Assembly (NCBI RefSeq): GCF_037975245.1
Contig: NC_092569.1
Coordinates: 35,887,168-35,951,167 of the forward strand
Direction of reading: 5' to 3'
From: Apostichopus japonicus
Taxonomy: Eukaryota; Echinodermata; Holothuroidea; Aspidochirotida; Stichopodidae
Length of the DNA stretch: 64,000 nucleotides
Part shown: in pieces, positions 1 to 19,664 of the stretch
Layout of the letters: each line of letters starts with the position of its first letter
How positions within the stretch are numbered: position 1 is the stretch's first letter
Made by a program: the position numbers and the translations under genes
Notes under the pieces: model-generated
The model's database searches: none
What the model was told of the DNA's origin: nothing
Seen by the model: the letters and a program-made list of their open reading frames with translations, nothing else

Positions 1-1038
1 CTCGTAGAGAATACATGACATTAAAGACTTGCTATTCTCATTCAATCGATGAACTTTGCAACACTTAACTTAACATCTGCTTATCATTTATGTTATTTCT
101 GGACATGTTTACATGTATTTCGGTATAAGTGGAGAAGAAGAAATACTCAATTCAGAATCAATTTTCACATTATGTTAATAATTCCTTTGTATCATTCAGA
201 TGACATACCTATGTTGTTATCAGAACTTTAAATATAATCGATGTACCACATACATGTTAAATAATCGTGAATAAATGAGACGGGAAAAATATAATAATAA
301 TTAAGAATGTTATATGTGTCACATATATCATGAGAATGTGTAAACAAGTAATAACAGCTCTTTTTCTGTGTGCAACATATATATGATCATGTATTAAAGA
401 AACAGCTTTATCCTTTTGTATTCATCCCCTCGACGGGATTTTGTTGGTTAATTTTAATTTTTCAATGAGATCAAAAATAATAAGTACTTGTTTTAAGGAC
501 AAAAAAAAGGAGGAGGAACAAATGTCCCAAAAACAAAGTTAGATGGGTAGTAATATTGTTTCTATAGCTTTTCTGGTTTCCGATATTTATCTTCAAAATA
601 TGCTAATAAATCTGGTTGATGGGTTTAAGTTGATGGCGACGTCGTGCTTCTAAGTGCAGACCTATATGTTACTGCTATATTGCTTTGTCAGTTACGAATG
701 ATTTTTAATGTACTTGTTTAATATACAGAATCCACATTTTGTAAATGTCATTATAAGCTTAAATATAAACATTACAACAACAACAACAATAAAACATATT
801 TATTGGTTTTCATGCAATTAAATTATGAATTCATAACAAAGAAAAACGAAATTGGAAAAGGAAAAAGAAATATGAAGCATTGGTAATACTTATGCAGGTA
901 GTATATATGTTTGCGAAATACTCGACATTGCCACTTCGCGTTTGAAGTTTCCTGTTTTCGGTCCTTAAGGGAACTGATGGTTGACCATAAGCTACCAGTA
1001 TGAATAAGCTACTCGAGGAAAAGGGTCGTTTACAGTAC
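1..1038. other. Intergenic, no gene seen
   Basis: AT-rich sequence with short low-complexity tracts, including a CAA run near 776-790 and an A-rich stretch near 508. No open frame has a recognisable domain or convincing splice signals. If the candidate minus-strand gene starting at 1197 is real, this stretch would hold its first intron. Confidence 0.5.
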
Positions 1039-1197
1039 TCAATATTCAATTTTGCACCTTTTCTGAGTGAAGTGAATTATGAACTTGCGGGGAAAAAATC
1101 TGCTTGTTACGCTGGCTAATTTGTCACTGAAATATATGTCATTGTATTTTACAAACTCAAACTGTATATGATTCTTTTTTATCGATGTCGAGGCCAT
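1039..1197 (-). CDS. Candidate first coding exon of an unrecognised minus-strand gene (partial)
   Basis: An open frame begins at an ATG read from 1197 downward. Its context is strong (CCAAAATGGCC: purine at -3, G at +4). The first residues are MASTSIKKNHIQFEF. The frame stays open to a stop at 1039-1041, and a GT that could be a splice donor follows residue 15 (about 1152), so the true coding part may be shorter. The sequence upstream on this strand is unusually CpG-rich for the window, as expected of a promoter. I recognise no protein family, and the rest of the gene would lie off the left edge. It could equally be a chance open frame. Confidence 0.25.
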   Translation of the reverse strand: MASTSIKKNHIQFEFVKYNDIYFSDKLASVTSRFFPRKFIIHFTQKRCKIEY

Positions 1198-1350
1198 TTT
1201 GGCGCAACGGACAAAACTATTATCGACATGGGGAGGAAATCGGCGTCTGCGGAACCTTAGACCTGTCGCACATTCTACGCCTCGCAACCGTGTACTAGCG
1301 TGCTGGCTTGCTAGCGTACTACCGTACCGTACAAGAACGGAATAGAAACG
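1198..1350 (-). promoter_or_regulatory. CpG-rich stretch, possible promoter for the minus-strand frame at 1197
   Basis: CpG dinucleotides are dense here (GGCGCAACGG, ATCGGCGTCTGCGG, GTCGCACATTCTACGCCTCGCAACCG, CTAGCGTACTACCGTACCGTAC), while the surrounding kilobases are CpG-poor. Because the stretch sits directly upstream of a well-placed ATG on the minus strand, I infer a promoter. No TATA box is obvious. Confidence 0.3.
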
Positions 1351-1441
1351 AGTAACCTCGTACAAAGAAATAACTGTATTTGTACAAGAGAGAAGAATAT
1401 GTGGCCTATCAGTGCTTTCAACCAGGCTACATTTCCCCTAA

Positions 1442-1645
1442 GATTACAGTACTGTAATGCCTGTGTAATCACAGTACTGTAATCTCTATGTGATTGCAGT
1501 CTGTATGCTCTGTGTTATTACAGTACTATCAGCTCTGTGTTATTTCAGTACTGTAATCTCTGTGTGATTGCAGTACTGTCAGTTCTGTGTGATTGCAGTA
1601 CTGTAAGCTCTGTGTGATTGCAGTACTGTATTCTCTGTGTGGATC
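1442..1645. repeat. 25-bp minisatellite with CAGTACTG core, 8 copies
   Basis: The motif CAGTACTGTAATCTCTGTGTGATTG recurs with starts near 1447, 1472, 1497, 1521, 1546, 1571, 1596 and 1621, a period of 24-25 bp. The core CAGTACTG is a perfect palindrome. Copies differ by a few substitutions, so the array is moderately old. Confidence 0.85.
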
Positions 1646-2970
1646 GGGTGGGAAGGTACACCATTTGGTATCGTAAGTCTTTAATATCGAAGCGATGCTC
1701 TAGGAAAGCAAAGCCTTTCAAGGGTAAAACTCATTTAGCGATACAAAAAAAAACGCTATTCTTACGTGACTCATCCTCCAACATAATTTGCAATTTAAGA
1801 AATCATAAATTTAAAACATATGAACATTTAAATAACAGAGTAAAGTAAGGAAAAAACACAATAAAATGTCATAAAGAACACTGAAATTTAAAGGTACAAC
1901 GTTTAGATGATGATGAGGATGCTAAAATATCATTCGTTAATCAAAATTAACTTTGTTGTATTTTACTTCCATTCGAGCCTTCCCCTACATATCGTTTAAA
2001 GATTTCCTAGACTATTTTTAGCCTATACCGTTGTAATGATAATAATGATGAGGAGGATGATTACGATGACGATGGAGATAGAGATGACAAAGAATGGCAA
2101 GGATACTTTTCTATCATTCAATTTATTCAATCGGTGGTTAGGCATGGAACAGCTTTGGTAATACTATTATGGATTCCCACATTCAAACGGAAGAGAGAAC
2201 AAACAAAGAGGAGGTGACCGGTTTCCATTTGAACTTATCTGCACAAAACTGTTAAAGTACAGCTATAGTGAAAGTTACACTGCTGCATGGCGAACAACAT
2301 GTTAAAAGTAAAACACATCGCTTAGACTACAGTCTAATTTTGATCTATATATAGTGCCCAACAACCACTGTTACCCTCAACCACAACTCGTAAATAATTG
2401 ACCCATGAACAGCTGACTACATAATATCTGACCTATGGGAGGGCGTGTGCCAATGTACGCACCCGCGTTGTGGAACATAACAGCAACAGGGTTAGTAATG
2501 TTCTGGAAAAATCAAACAGACATCCGGTATGTTTTTGTCGATATGTCGATGAAATTTTTAAGACGGATTTTTGAGATAAAATGTAAAACATCTAAGTATA
2601 AAAGTTCGAATATTCCGCAGAATATCGAAATATTCAGAAATAGCAAAATCCCGAAAGATTAAAACTTTGGAGATACAAGTCGAAATTTCTAATACCCTAT
2701 CCCACCCCCTTTTTTTTTGGAACCACCGCAGGGCCTACGAAACTTAAATTCGTCTGTGGAAAATACCCAACTTCATTTATCAGTTTTCTGCCCTCTCTTT
2801 CTCCCTCCACACCTGGTTCTCTTTTTGAACTGTTACGCCATAGTTCAGTGATGGTTTACATACATCTCATGTTGTGCCTTTTGGCTTTCCAGAGAGACAC
2901 CTCTGCCAGAGAGACACAGAGAGAAAGGGTGGAGATTGGGGAGGGGGTAGGGTATCCACTGACAGAATCA
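1646..2970. other. Intergenic, downstream of the NXPE-like gene
   Basis: No gene is supported here. There is a GAT/GAC-rich low-complexity stretch at about 2036-2100 and a pyrimidine-rich tract at 2698-2720. On the minus strand an AATAAA lies at 2122-2127, about 840 bases past the NXPE-like stop codon. It is a possible but distant polyadenylation signal. Confidence 0.4.
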
Positions 2971-11503
<8,533 letters not shown>

Positions 11504-12124
11504 CGCTGTTAGTCATGTATTGAAACCTGCGTGTACGCTATAGGCTTAGAATAGATGCAACTATAAACCAGTTCAATACACACACAGTACACAAATCTTA
11601 ATTGTAAAGACCTAGTGACACGTGACGAAGTCCCGGACGCTATAGCGTTTTGAGATAATTATTGCGCTTGGTTTTACTCCTTTTGGTTTTTCAGGGGGGA
11701 GTGTGGCCCGTCTACCCCATCCCCACCCTCTATCTGCCTTCATGCGGATGTCCATATTTTCTTGCCTATTGTTTTTCTTAGCGTACGGGTGCACCCCGTT
11801 AGTGTGGGTTTGCCAGGTCTGGAGCAACCTCCCAATAATATTGTTTTACTAAGTAGTTACCAGAATTCACTAATAAGATTCCAAAATGTGTGTGTTGCTT
11901 GTCTTGCTCATCAATATCGATATACCAAAATTCTACTGTCTGTTATCATTAAAAATATTATCTAGCTAACGTGTACGGCTCGATCAGGGGTTTTCATTCT
12001 GACCATCATCGTGCCGGGGGTCCTGCACTCCGGCCAATAACAGTGCGCGGTTGTATTTAAAAAGGAGCTATCCATTTGGATAAGGACAATGAGTGCCAGA
12101 AGACTATGTTTACACCTAACTCTG
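11504..12124. other. Upstream region of the NXPE-like gene
   Basis: This is the sequence directly upstream of the minus-strand start codon at 11503, so it should hold the 5' UTR and promoter. I see no clear TATA element or CpG island and do not mark a transcription start. Confidence 0.35.
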
Positions 12125-12225
12125 ATACATACTGTACATGTACACACAGTACATGTATGTATGTACTGAACACACAGTACATGTATGTATGTACTGTACA
12201 CACTGTACGTGTATGTACTGGTTGA
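12125..12225. repeat. Minisatellite with palindromic GTACATGTATGTATGTAC core
   Basis: The motif CACACAGTACATGTATGTATGTACTG is repeated about three times in 100 bp. The core can pair with itself (GTACAT / ATGTAC). Confidence 0.75.
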
Positions 12226-13389
12226 CATTCATTTTATAGTGAGCCTTTTAATTCAATGAATTAAACCAGAAACAGACAAGTTCATTGCAAATAGTATTTG
12301 TTTATATGAAATTAAAAACTGCACAGTATTGAATTGAATGACCCTGAAGTACAATACCCGACTCAAAACATGAAACAGGCAGTTTTTCTGTAAAAATCCC
12401 AAACTTTGAGGATTTTTCATTTCAAAGTAAGGCAGAACTCCCTCCTGGAATGTTTTGACCAAACAGGGTGGTACTATATCTCTTCCAGAAAAAAATTATC
12501 GGATTTTTTCAACATGACGCGTTTTGAGTTATTGGCTGTCAAAGACGACCTCTTTTGTACATCGGAGCATCTTAACAACTTCATAAATTATTATTGAGAA
12601 AGGCTAGAACCCTTAAATTTGTTAAGGTGTAAGAACGTTATACTTATAATTAAAGTATCAAACCCTGACAGCTGTAACATGGTTACTTTGGTGAAAAATT
12701 GGCATCAAAACTCCTTCCTCATGCTGAATCGCAGCATGAAATAGCAACTTTAGAGTTGCACAACTTGCAATGTATTATAGGAAAGCATTGTAATCTTTAT
12801 TTTGTATTGTTTGTACTAGACATAATAACCTCTGAAAGAATCAGGTACCCCGAAGCAATGATTTAGGAGCAATTCATCATAGCAATTCTTTTAGTGAAAA
12901 GAACAAAAATCGAATATTTTGACACTTTTAAATTGACCTAACTCCACAAGACAACATTTTTGTAGCCTAATTTTTTATATTCCTGTTCTATGGGATAGAG
13001 TTTATATGATTCTGTAATAGACAGGTAGTGGGATGTTTAATTGCTGAGAAATGATACCTCAAAAGTCAAGAAAATGCCAAGGTGGCGACAAATTGCGGAA
13101 TTTCAAAGTGTAATAAATCGGCCACTTATTGTAAAGCAATGATTCTAAAATGTTCAGAATATGCTTATTTCATAGTGATCCAATCATACAATAAATCTGG
13201 AAATTTTTTCAATATGTCGAACTACAACATACTCCAAACTTTGGTGATTTGATATGGAATGACCCAGTTAGTAATCTGTTTCCATAGCAATTGTAGATAA
13301 TAAACCTTTTTTACCAGCATGCTAGTGTGAGCTATTGTTACAGTGCAGCGTCTATCACTCTATCACTCTATCCGTCAACAATTGGTAAA
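12226..13389. other. Intergenic, nothing recognised
   Basis: AT-rich sequence with short open frames only, no domain and no repeat that I can define. Confidence 0.4.
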
Positions 13390-13935
13390 ACCGCTCCCAC
13401 TCGCACAGTGTTCAATGGAATTTCATGAAACTTGGACACAAGGACGATTGGGTATAGGGCCATCAGAGATGGTCCGAAATTTGGGGTCAAAGGTCACCTG
13501 TGGGCCGTAATAGGCCATTTTGTGAAAATACGCAAAATGCTTCTTCTCCTACAGATTCTATGGTACAATGTTGAGGGTTTGTCACGATAGTACTATGGAA
13601 GTTTTACCTTCAGGGTGTTCATGAATTTGAGATCAAAGATCAACTAGGGGTCTTTTGTGGCCCGGGCCGAGGCCCTACATTTTTAAATTGCTCCTGTTCG
13701 TACAGTGTATGGCCAGTTATAATGAAACTTGGTCACAATGTTCCCCGGGATGAGAGTTACGAGGGGTGTTCGGAAAATTGAGGTCAAATGTCATTTAGGG
13801 GGTCATCGGGGGTCATTCTTTGTAATATTTTCAAATATCTCAATCTCCTCAAGATTTTGATGGATCATATTCAAAGTTGAACTGATGATTGTTGGATTGT
13901 GTATGAATAAGGTGATGCCTAATAATTTTTGGTCA
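13390..13935. repeat. Dispersed ~150-bp repeat, about three diverged tandem units
   Basis: Each unit carries the same ordered landmarks: a variant of CAATGGAATTTCATGAAACTTGG, a GTGTTC..AAATTTGAGGTCAAAGGTCA block, a GGTCATTTTGTGAAAA-like block, and a CTTCTCCTACAGAT-like block. Units start near 13420, 13550 and 13715. A diverged piece lies at 7870-8140. Such repeats are common in marine invertebrate genomes. No coding capacity. Confidence 0.6.
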
Positions 13936-14326
13936 AAAGTTAATTAATTACAATTAATCCCCATTGTTTAAAAAAAACCGGGGCCTTCACCTTTTGCCAA
14001 AGCTCCTTTAATTTGTCTCCCAGTCTCTGCAGTGTTTGTTTACATTTGTGGTTAAGCTCTGCAGAGGCTGTTAGTGGAATTAAAGCAGGACTGGGAGTTG
14101 TTATTAACTGTTGAACTGTAAGCGTGAGAGCCCTATAGCCAATCAGCACTTGCCGATTCTTAGAAGTCTTTGAGCTTGAGGTATGTAGGCAGCCAGCCAA
14201 AATTTTGGCAAGGAGTGCTTCAGGTCTGCTCTGGTAGAGGGGAGAAAGTTTAATAGGGTAGGTCAGTGGTATTGTTTGAGAGAGTGGATAAAATAGGATT
14301 TAAAGGGGGAAAATAGGAATTATAGC

Positions 14327-14487
14327 CAGTGGTGTGGCCAGGGTTCTGCTAACGGAGGGGGGGGGGGTTATCCCTCGTGGGCCCAAAATTTGTGGAATCT
14401 GAAAAATGGCCTGAAATTTGGTGGGCCATAAAGTTTTGTGGGCCCTACATTTTAAAGCTCGAAAAGGTATGAGCTTCTGCACCATTG
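14327..14487. mobile_element. Possible short MITE (CAGTGGTG...CACCATTG ends)
   Basis: A segment with a G-homopolymer near its left end starts CAGTGGTGTGGCCAGG and ends CTGCACCATTG. The termini are roughly inverted (CAGTGGTG against CAATGGTG), and the style resembles the element at 5074-5450. I do not find a target-site duplication, so the limits are tentative. Confidence 0.4.
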
Positions 14488-15074
14488 GTGCTCTAGTTGA
14501 TTGGTACGGCAGATCAGAGTGTGGCCATCTGTCATAATTACCGGGGGTACGTTTGGTAGGTCAATCTACGCTACGTAATGGAGAAAATGTAGCGTAATGG
14601 AGAAAATTTTGAAAAATGCCTTCCAGATTGCAGGAAATGGCACTTCCCGAGCATGAAAACAAGACCCCTGCCATGCCAAAGTAGTCACATTTAGCCTACT
14701 TGCCGTCATCATTATTGAAAATTGTTCTTTATTTTTTGCCTTTTTTTTTTCTTAGTCCTATTTTTTTCTCCCGTGAATATTGGTCCGGCGTTCGCCAGAC
14801 CTGCCGCACCGGCTCCGACGGCCCTGTATATAGGGGCCTACACTCATGTCTGGGATGTCCAGGTATACAGTTGACTAGTTAGGAAAAAAAATGTTTACTG
14901 CGGTTTTTTTTCACTTCAGAGACTGCTAATCTCCATGCATGCTTGTCACCACGATTGTGAGCGGCGTTCCCTGTTACGGTGGTGTTACACGGAAATATTC
15001 GGGCATCATGATGCTAAATAAAGAAAATCATTAGGCCTATATTAATATTAATGTCACAAAACTAATAACACAGA

Positions 15075-15262
15075 ACGCTCTCCACGGAATTTTCGGGCAA
15101 AAATATGAAAAAGATTCGGGCAAGCTACTACATATTTATATATATATATATTTTTCTCCTCTTAGGCTGCCCGAATTTTCAGGACTTTTGCCCGAATTTC
15201 TTGTCCTCTGGAAATTTGGGGGGCAGTCTGCCCCCCTGCCCCCCTGCCTCGTACGCCTATGC
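15075..15262. mobile_element. Remnant of a 'GTAGGCGTACGAGG'-ended MITE
   Basis: The right end GGGGGGCAGTCTGCCCCCCTGC followed by CCCCCTGCCTCGTACGCCTATG has the same G/C-homopolymer plus TACGCC structure as the hAT-like element at 5074. The left part has inverted copies of TTCGGGCAAAA and GCCCGAATTTC. The left terminus is not recognisable, so this is a truncated or decayed copy. Confidence 0.4.
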
Positions 15263-18200
15263 TGTTCTATATATGTTATATTACTTAAACCATAAGACTG
15301 CGTAAAACCTGTATCAAATTACGTTAGGATATCAGATCAGCTATTGGGTAGACAAAACTGAGGGCAGTATTTTGAATTCCCGTTGTGATTCATTTATTTC
15401 ATGCTGTTCCAAGAAATTTGTCCCTTTTTTGTCTTTTTTTTTTATATATATTTTTTTCTTTATTTCTTTTATTTACTGTTTTGATATGTTTGATTCCGCT
15501 TGCAGAAATTCAAAAGGAATACATGTTATTCATATGGCATGTGCGTGCTTGGGTAGGTGTGTGTGCGTATGTATTTATCATACGAAATAAATCTATCTAT
15601 CTTCAATCTATTCGGGTCTTCTTTCTATAGTCTCCATACACCATCCTATGAGCAGACAACACAGCCCAATTAGTTTACAAACATTTTCATTTGAAACATG
15701 CTTGTGTGGAGGGGGAGGCGAGCCCATTGCATTTTTAAGTGGGTGTATAAACGTGTATGAATGTTCACTCTAAGAAGATACAATAAGAAGCAGGCTATAT
15801 GTTTGGTTATATGGTTTACTATGAGAACTCATTTTGAACCCAATTTCCCTTTTTGTTTTGCTTATTAAAAACTAGTTAACATTCGCCATGTTGTTTGAGT
15901 GTAGACTATAAGTGTACAACTGAATTATGCTCAGGCATAATATAACACACCAAAACCACCAAACCAAATGTTTCAACCATACGAGCCAATACAACACTTG
16001 TGACATATTAATTCAATTAAATATCCGACATTGATCACCTTAGAGTAAGTTTGGATATACCAGAGGTTTGACGGATGCCTTTTGCAGGGTGGTGCTGAAG
16101 TGGGTTAATAATTTCTGTATCAAACACAACATATTTTAACATTAAAAGACATGTGAACAACATTATATTATCAACGTTTACTAATTTAATAGCAACATGT
16201 ACAATTTTAATGTTCCTTTGATAATTTTATTCTACCCGTTGATTTTTTTTAAATGACAAACAGTGCAGACCCTACGGTTATAGTCATAGCAACCATTCTG
16301 AGAAATAACGGCCTGCCATCGCCCAGCCAAACAACGAAGTCCTCGGCTTTGAGTACAGCGTTTTTGTATGTTGCCGTGTTGGACGAATCTAGCCGTAATA
16401 GTAAGTACCGACTTTGCGATCCGCGTTATAGTCATTGCCGACTTTGCAATCGGCGGCCCCCTCTTACAGTTTGCAAGGTCGGCAAAAATGACTCCATAGT
16501 TTTTCCTGTCGGAAAACTAAAAACGAATAATACTACATCATGGGTTTTCTTCTATGACTCAGTGTTTTTGGTTTCTTTCTTAGAGGTCACAAGTGTTGCC
16601 AAACATTTATGTTTTCCTATAGTGGACTTTAAAGGTTATTTTTTGCTCCACTTACTTTATGACAAATTTTACGACTTGCATTTGACAGATAAATTTGAGA
16701 ATGAACTTGAACTGGAAAGGGTGTGATCAACATATATGATATAAATGAAAACCCACTAGGAATATTATTGCCCCGGTCCTAACTCGTAAGCTTAACTAGC
16801 CTATGAATATAACCACGTGATCATTGTGACATTATACGACTATTACTGCAGTATTATTGCTCTTTGCTTATTGGGGGACTGACAGTTAAAGAGAGAAAGG
16901 AATATAGCAAGTGTTCCTATATACTAAAGAGTCATAGGGGTATTGCAAATTAAACTTGGAATTGTCAACGCTGTACTTTCATGCCTGTTTTGTCCCTCCC
17001 AAATTATTAATAATAATAATCATCATCATAATAATAATAAATAAAAAATAGTTAGGATATACTACATAAATTCCGCAAAGGCGCTTCTATACACAAATAA
17101 CTTTGTTTATTTGAAAATTTTGCCCAAAAAAATTATGGAAAAACAAAATAAAAATGAAGCACATGTGGCTCGATGACGTCATATTTAGACTTGATCAAGT
17201 CTTCGCTGGTTTGAATCTGTGTTATCTCCCAAATGGAATAAGATTATTCTAAGCTGTTTAGGGAAAGTTGTTTTTTACATTTATCTCTTCTCATCTTAAA
17301 TCGATAATGATGTTGGGTTTGTGTCTCCTTTTCACAGTCCTCAAAATATCAACATTTTGCTTTTGTTTTTACCTACAGTAATCCAGTAATAACAATATGG
17401 TCAGGGGAGGGCTGAACTTTTCACCATACTGATTGGTGTTTTGCCAACTTGAACTTTGATCTTAATTTCGTAACGGAAACTGGTCTGTTCTCACGTCTAC
17501 GAGGTATGCATGTTATGACGTCATATATGTAGGAGTCGAACAGTCCATTCGTTTGTTTATCAGAGCACAGCAGTTCATGCCAGACACAGTAAAGACGGAA
17601 ACCCAAGGAGGAAAAACCTCGTTAATACCAAACAAGCCGAGTCGAGAAAGCACCAAGTCATTAAATTACACACAGGGTGTTATCAGTGGATGTGGTCAAG
17701 TTGAATACGTCCTTTTGTTTTGAAGCTATAGTGATTAATCAGTTGTAATACTAATTGAATCAGGGAGGGCTATTTGGATGTAAGAGTATGATTATAAGTT
17801 CACTTATTTGTTCCTTAGTGTAAAGAATTCCTGTTTGTATAAAGATATTTCTTCTGAGTCCGACGGTGTTGTACTTCCATTGTTTGCTGGGTGAATTATA
17901 TATACACTTTTTCTACAGTGAAACCATTGATCGGATTAAGCACAGGACAACAGTTGTGTTTGTAAGGTATACGGGAGATCTTCGCGGATGTATGCATCTG
18001 TATAGGCTATACTATACAACTTGCTCCTTTATCCTTCATAATGTACCGCAATATATTTACGCCATAGATAAGCAAGTTTCGGTGTGGATGAAATAATTCG
18101 TAGTGAACAAGAAATAAGCAAAAAGGTTTTTACAATAGAGCAACAAGAGAACTATGGATGGGTCTGTGAAGCAGTAGTCTGCAGAACAGTAACAGCTCGC

Positions 18201-19664
18201 TGTTTGAACAATTAACGCGTATTCCCAACGATCAGGATAATTCCATGCACTCCATTATGTTCATCGTGATGGATTTCTGTATCCCCTGGTAATTTAAATA
18301 TTCAAGCCTCTTCTCAGGCCAATTACTGTCTCCAAGCTGAATTAATCCTAACGTTCATGGGATTAATAGCATGTCAATTAGGAAGAAAACTTCAGGACAC
18401 TGAAACGTCTAGTATAATGACATGGTGACTTTATAGTGCGAGTTTGTGCTTCAGTTCTGACAAGGCACAAAGGGGCAAATTTGATCTTATTTTTACCGCT
18501 CAGTGAAGTAACTTTAAAGAGTAAAACCCTCTTAACCGGAATTAACCTGTAAACGATTCTTAATTTATACCCTACAGTCAACGAATAAACATACGCGTTT
18601 CTATTTCACCGACGGATGGATTGTTTACCGTTGTATCCTTTGTAGATATTATCTCTTGTCCGTTTTCACATGAAATTAGACTTTGTGTAAAGTTTGTGCG
18701 AGCCAGCCCGAGGCTTAAGCAGTTTGCTCAGTCTGTTCAACAACAGGTAATTCAGACACATTATGATAATGGCGGTGTTTGCAAGGAACTGTTGTTTTAG
18801 TGCATAGAATTTTACACCAAAAAAAAAAGACCTTCATGATAGAGTATAGGCTAGAAGGTTCTTTGCTGACAACTACATAGCATGTGAACGCTTCCCTTTA
18901 TCTCAATTAATATTGGAAGAAGACTTTTGTTGGAATAAGTTCCCATTCGAAGTGATGATTTGATTCGGTTGGAATCGAAAACGGAAGTGTTACGAGGTCT
19001 TGGTTTCTTGTTATTGCGGCCTGCAGATATAGTTAAGTTATATATCAACTTATACACTGTCATATTTTCGCCACTTCAGAGAACATTAAAGCAGAAGTCC
19101 GTGCCGGAAAAATATGGAAACAACTTTGTGATTCTGTCAATGGGATAGACCAAATCTTCTTAAAAGGAAGCGTTTATGTATAGGGACGATATTTTACCTA
19201 TCTTGTAAAACATACCGGAAGAGATTAATGTGAATATACAGGGAAATAATGTTAGGTTTTTTAACTGTGTATATTTTCCCAGGGAGTGCAACATGGTCAC
19301 AATTTCAGTACTGATTATTTCCGATAAGGAGAATCCTGTTTGTCTTGTGTCCAGTTTTTATTGATTTCAATTAAACATTGATTTATGTTTCCACTTATTG
19401 GTTAATTTCCGGATGTTGACGCGAACAAATTTAAGTTTATTGCTATACATTCAATTCTAGGAAAGATATATATATCCTGTATCGAATGTGTGGATGACAT
19501 TGCGACTGATTAGTACTGCTAACGTGTGAATATTTCGATTGCTTCTTCATGCTTGAGCTATGAGGAAGCTAGCTACCAGGCTGTTATTCGATTAACAATA
19601 AACTTGAACTTTCCAACAACAACAAAATAAGCAGTACCAAACACGAACAACGAAACATTCTTCA
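15263..19664. other. Intergenic between the NXPE-like and pentraxin-like genes, no gene supported
   Basis: The longest open frame (16253-16726, plus strand, 157 codons) has a composition unlike the window's real exons, no domain, and runs through a locally repeated ACTTTGCGATCCGCGTTATAGTCATTGCCGACTTTGCAATCGGC stretch. An ATA/ATT-rich microsatellite lies at about 17008-17045. The upstream part of the pentraxin-like gene, including any 5' non-coding exon, should be at the right end. Confidence 0.4.

Noticed and set aside
13940-14200. 86-codon minus-strand open frame (MAGCLHTSSSKTSKNRQ...)
   Set aside because: No recognisable domain and no matching splice partners; it adjoins dispersed repeats.
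16253-16726. 157-codon open frame on the plus strand
   Set aside because: No domain, no supporting splice or start context, and it runs through locally repeated sequence; it reads like chance open frame.
17421-17606. Minus-strand frame MGFRLYCVWHELLCSDK as an upstream exon of the NXPE-like gene
   Set aside because: No hydrophobic anchor, and the exon at 11503-11362 already supplies a start and anchor in the right phase.
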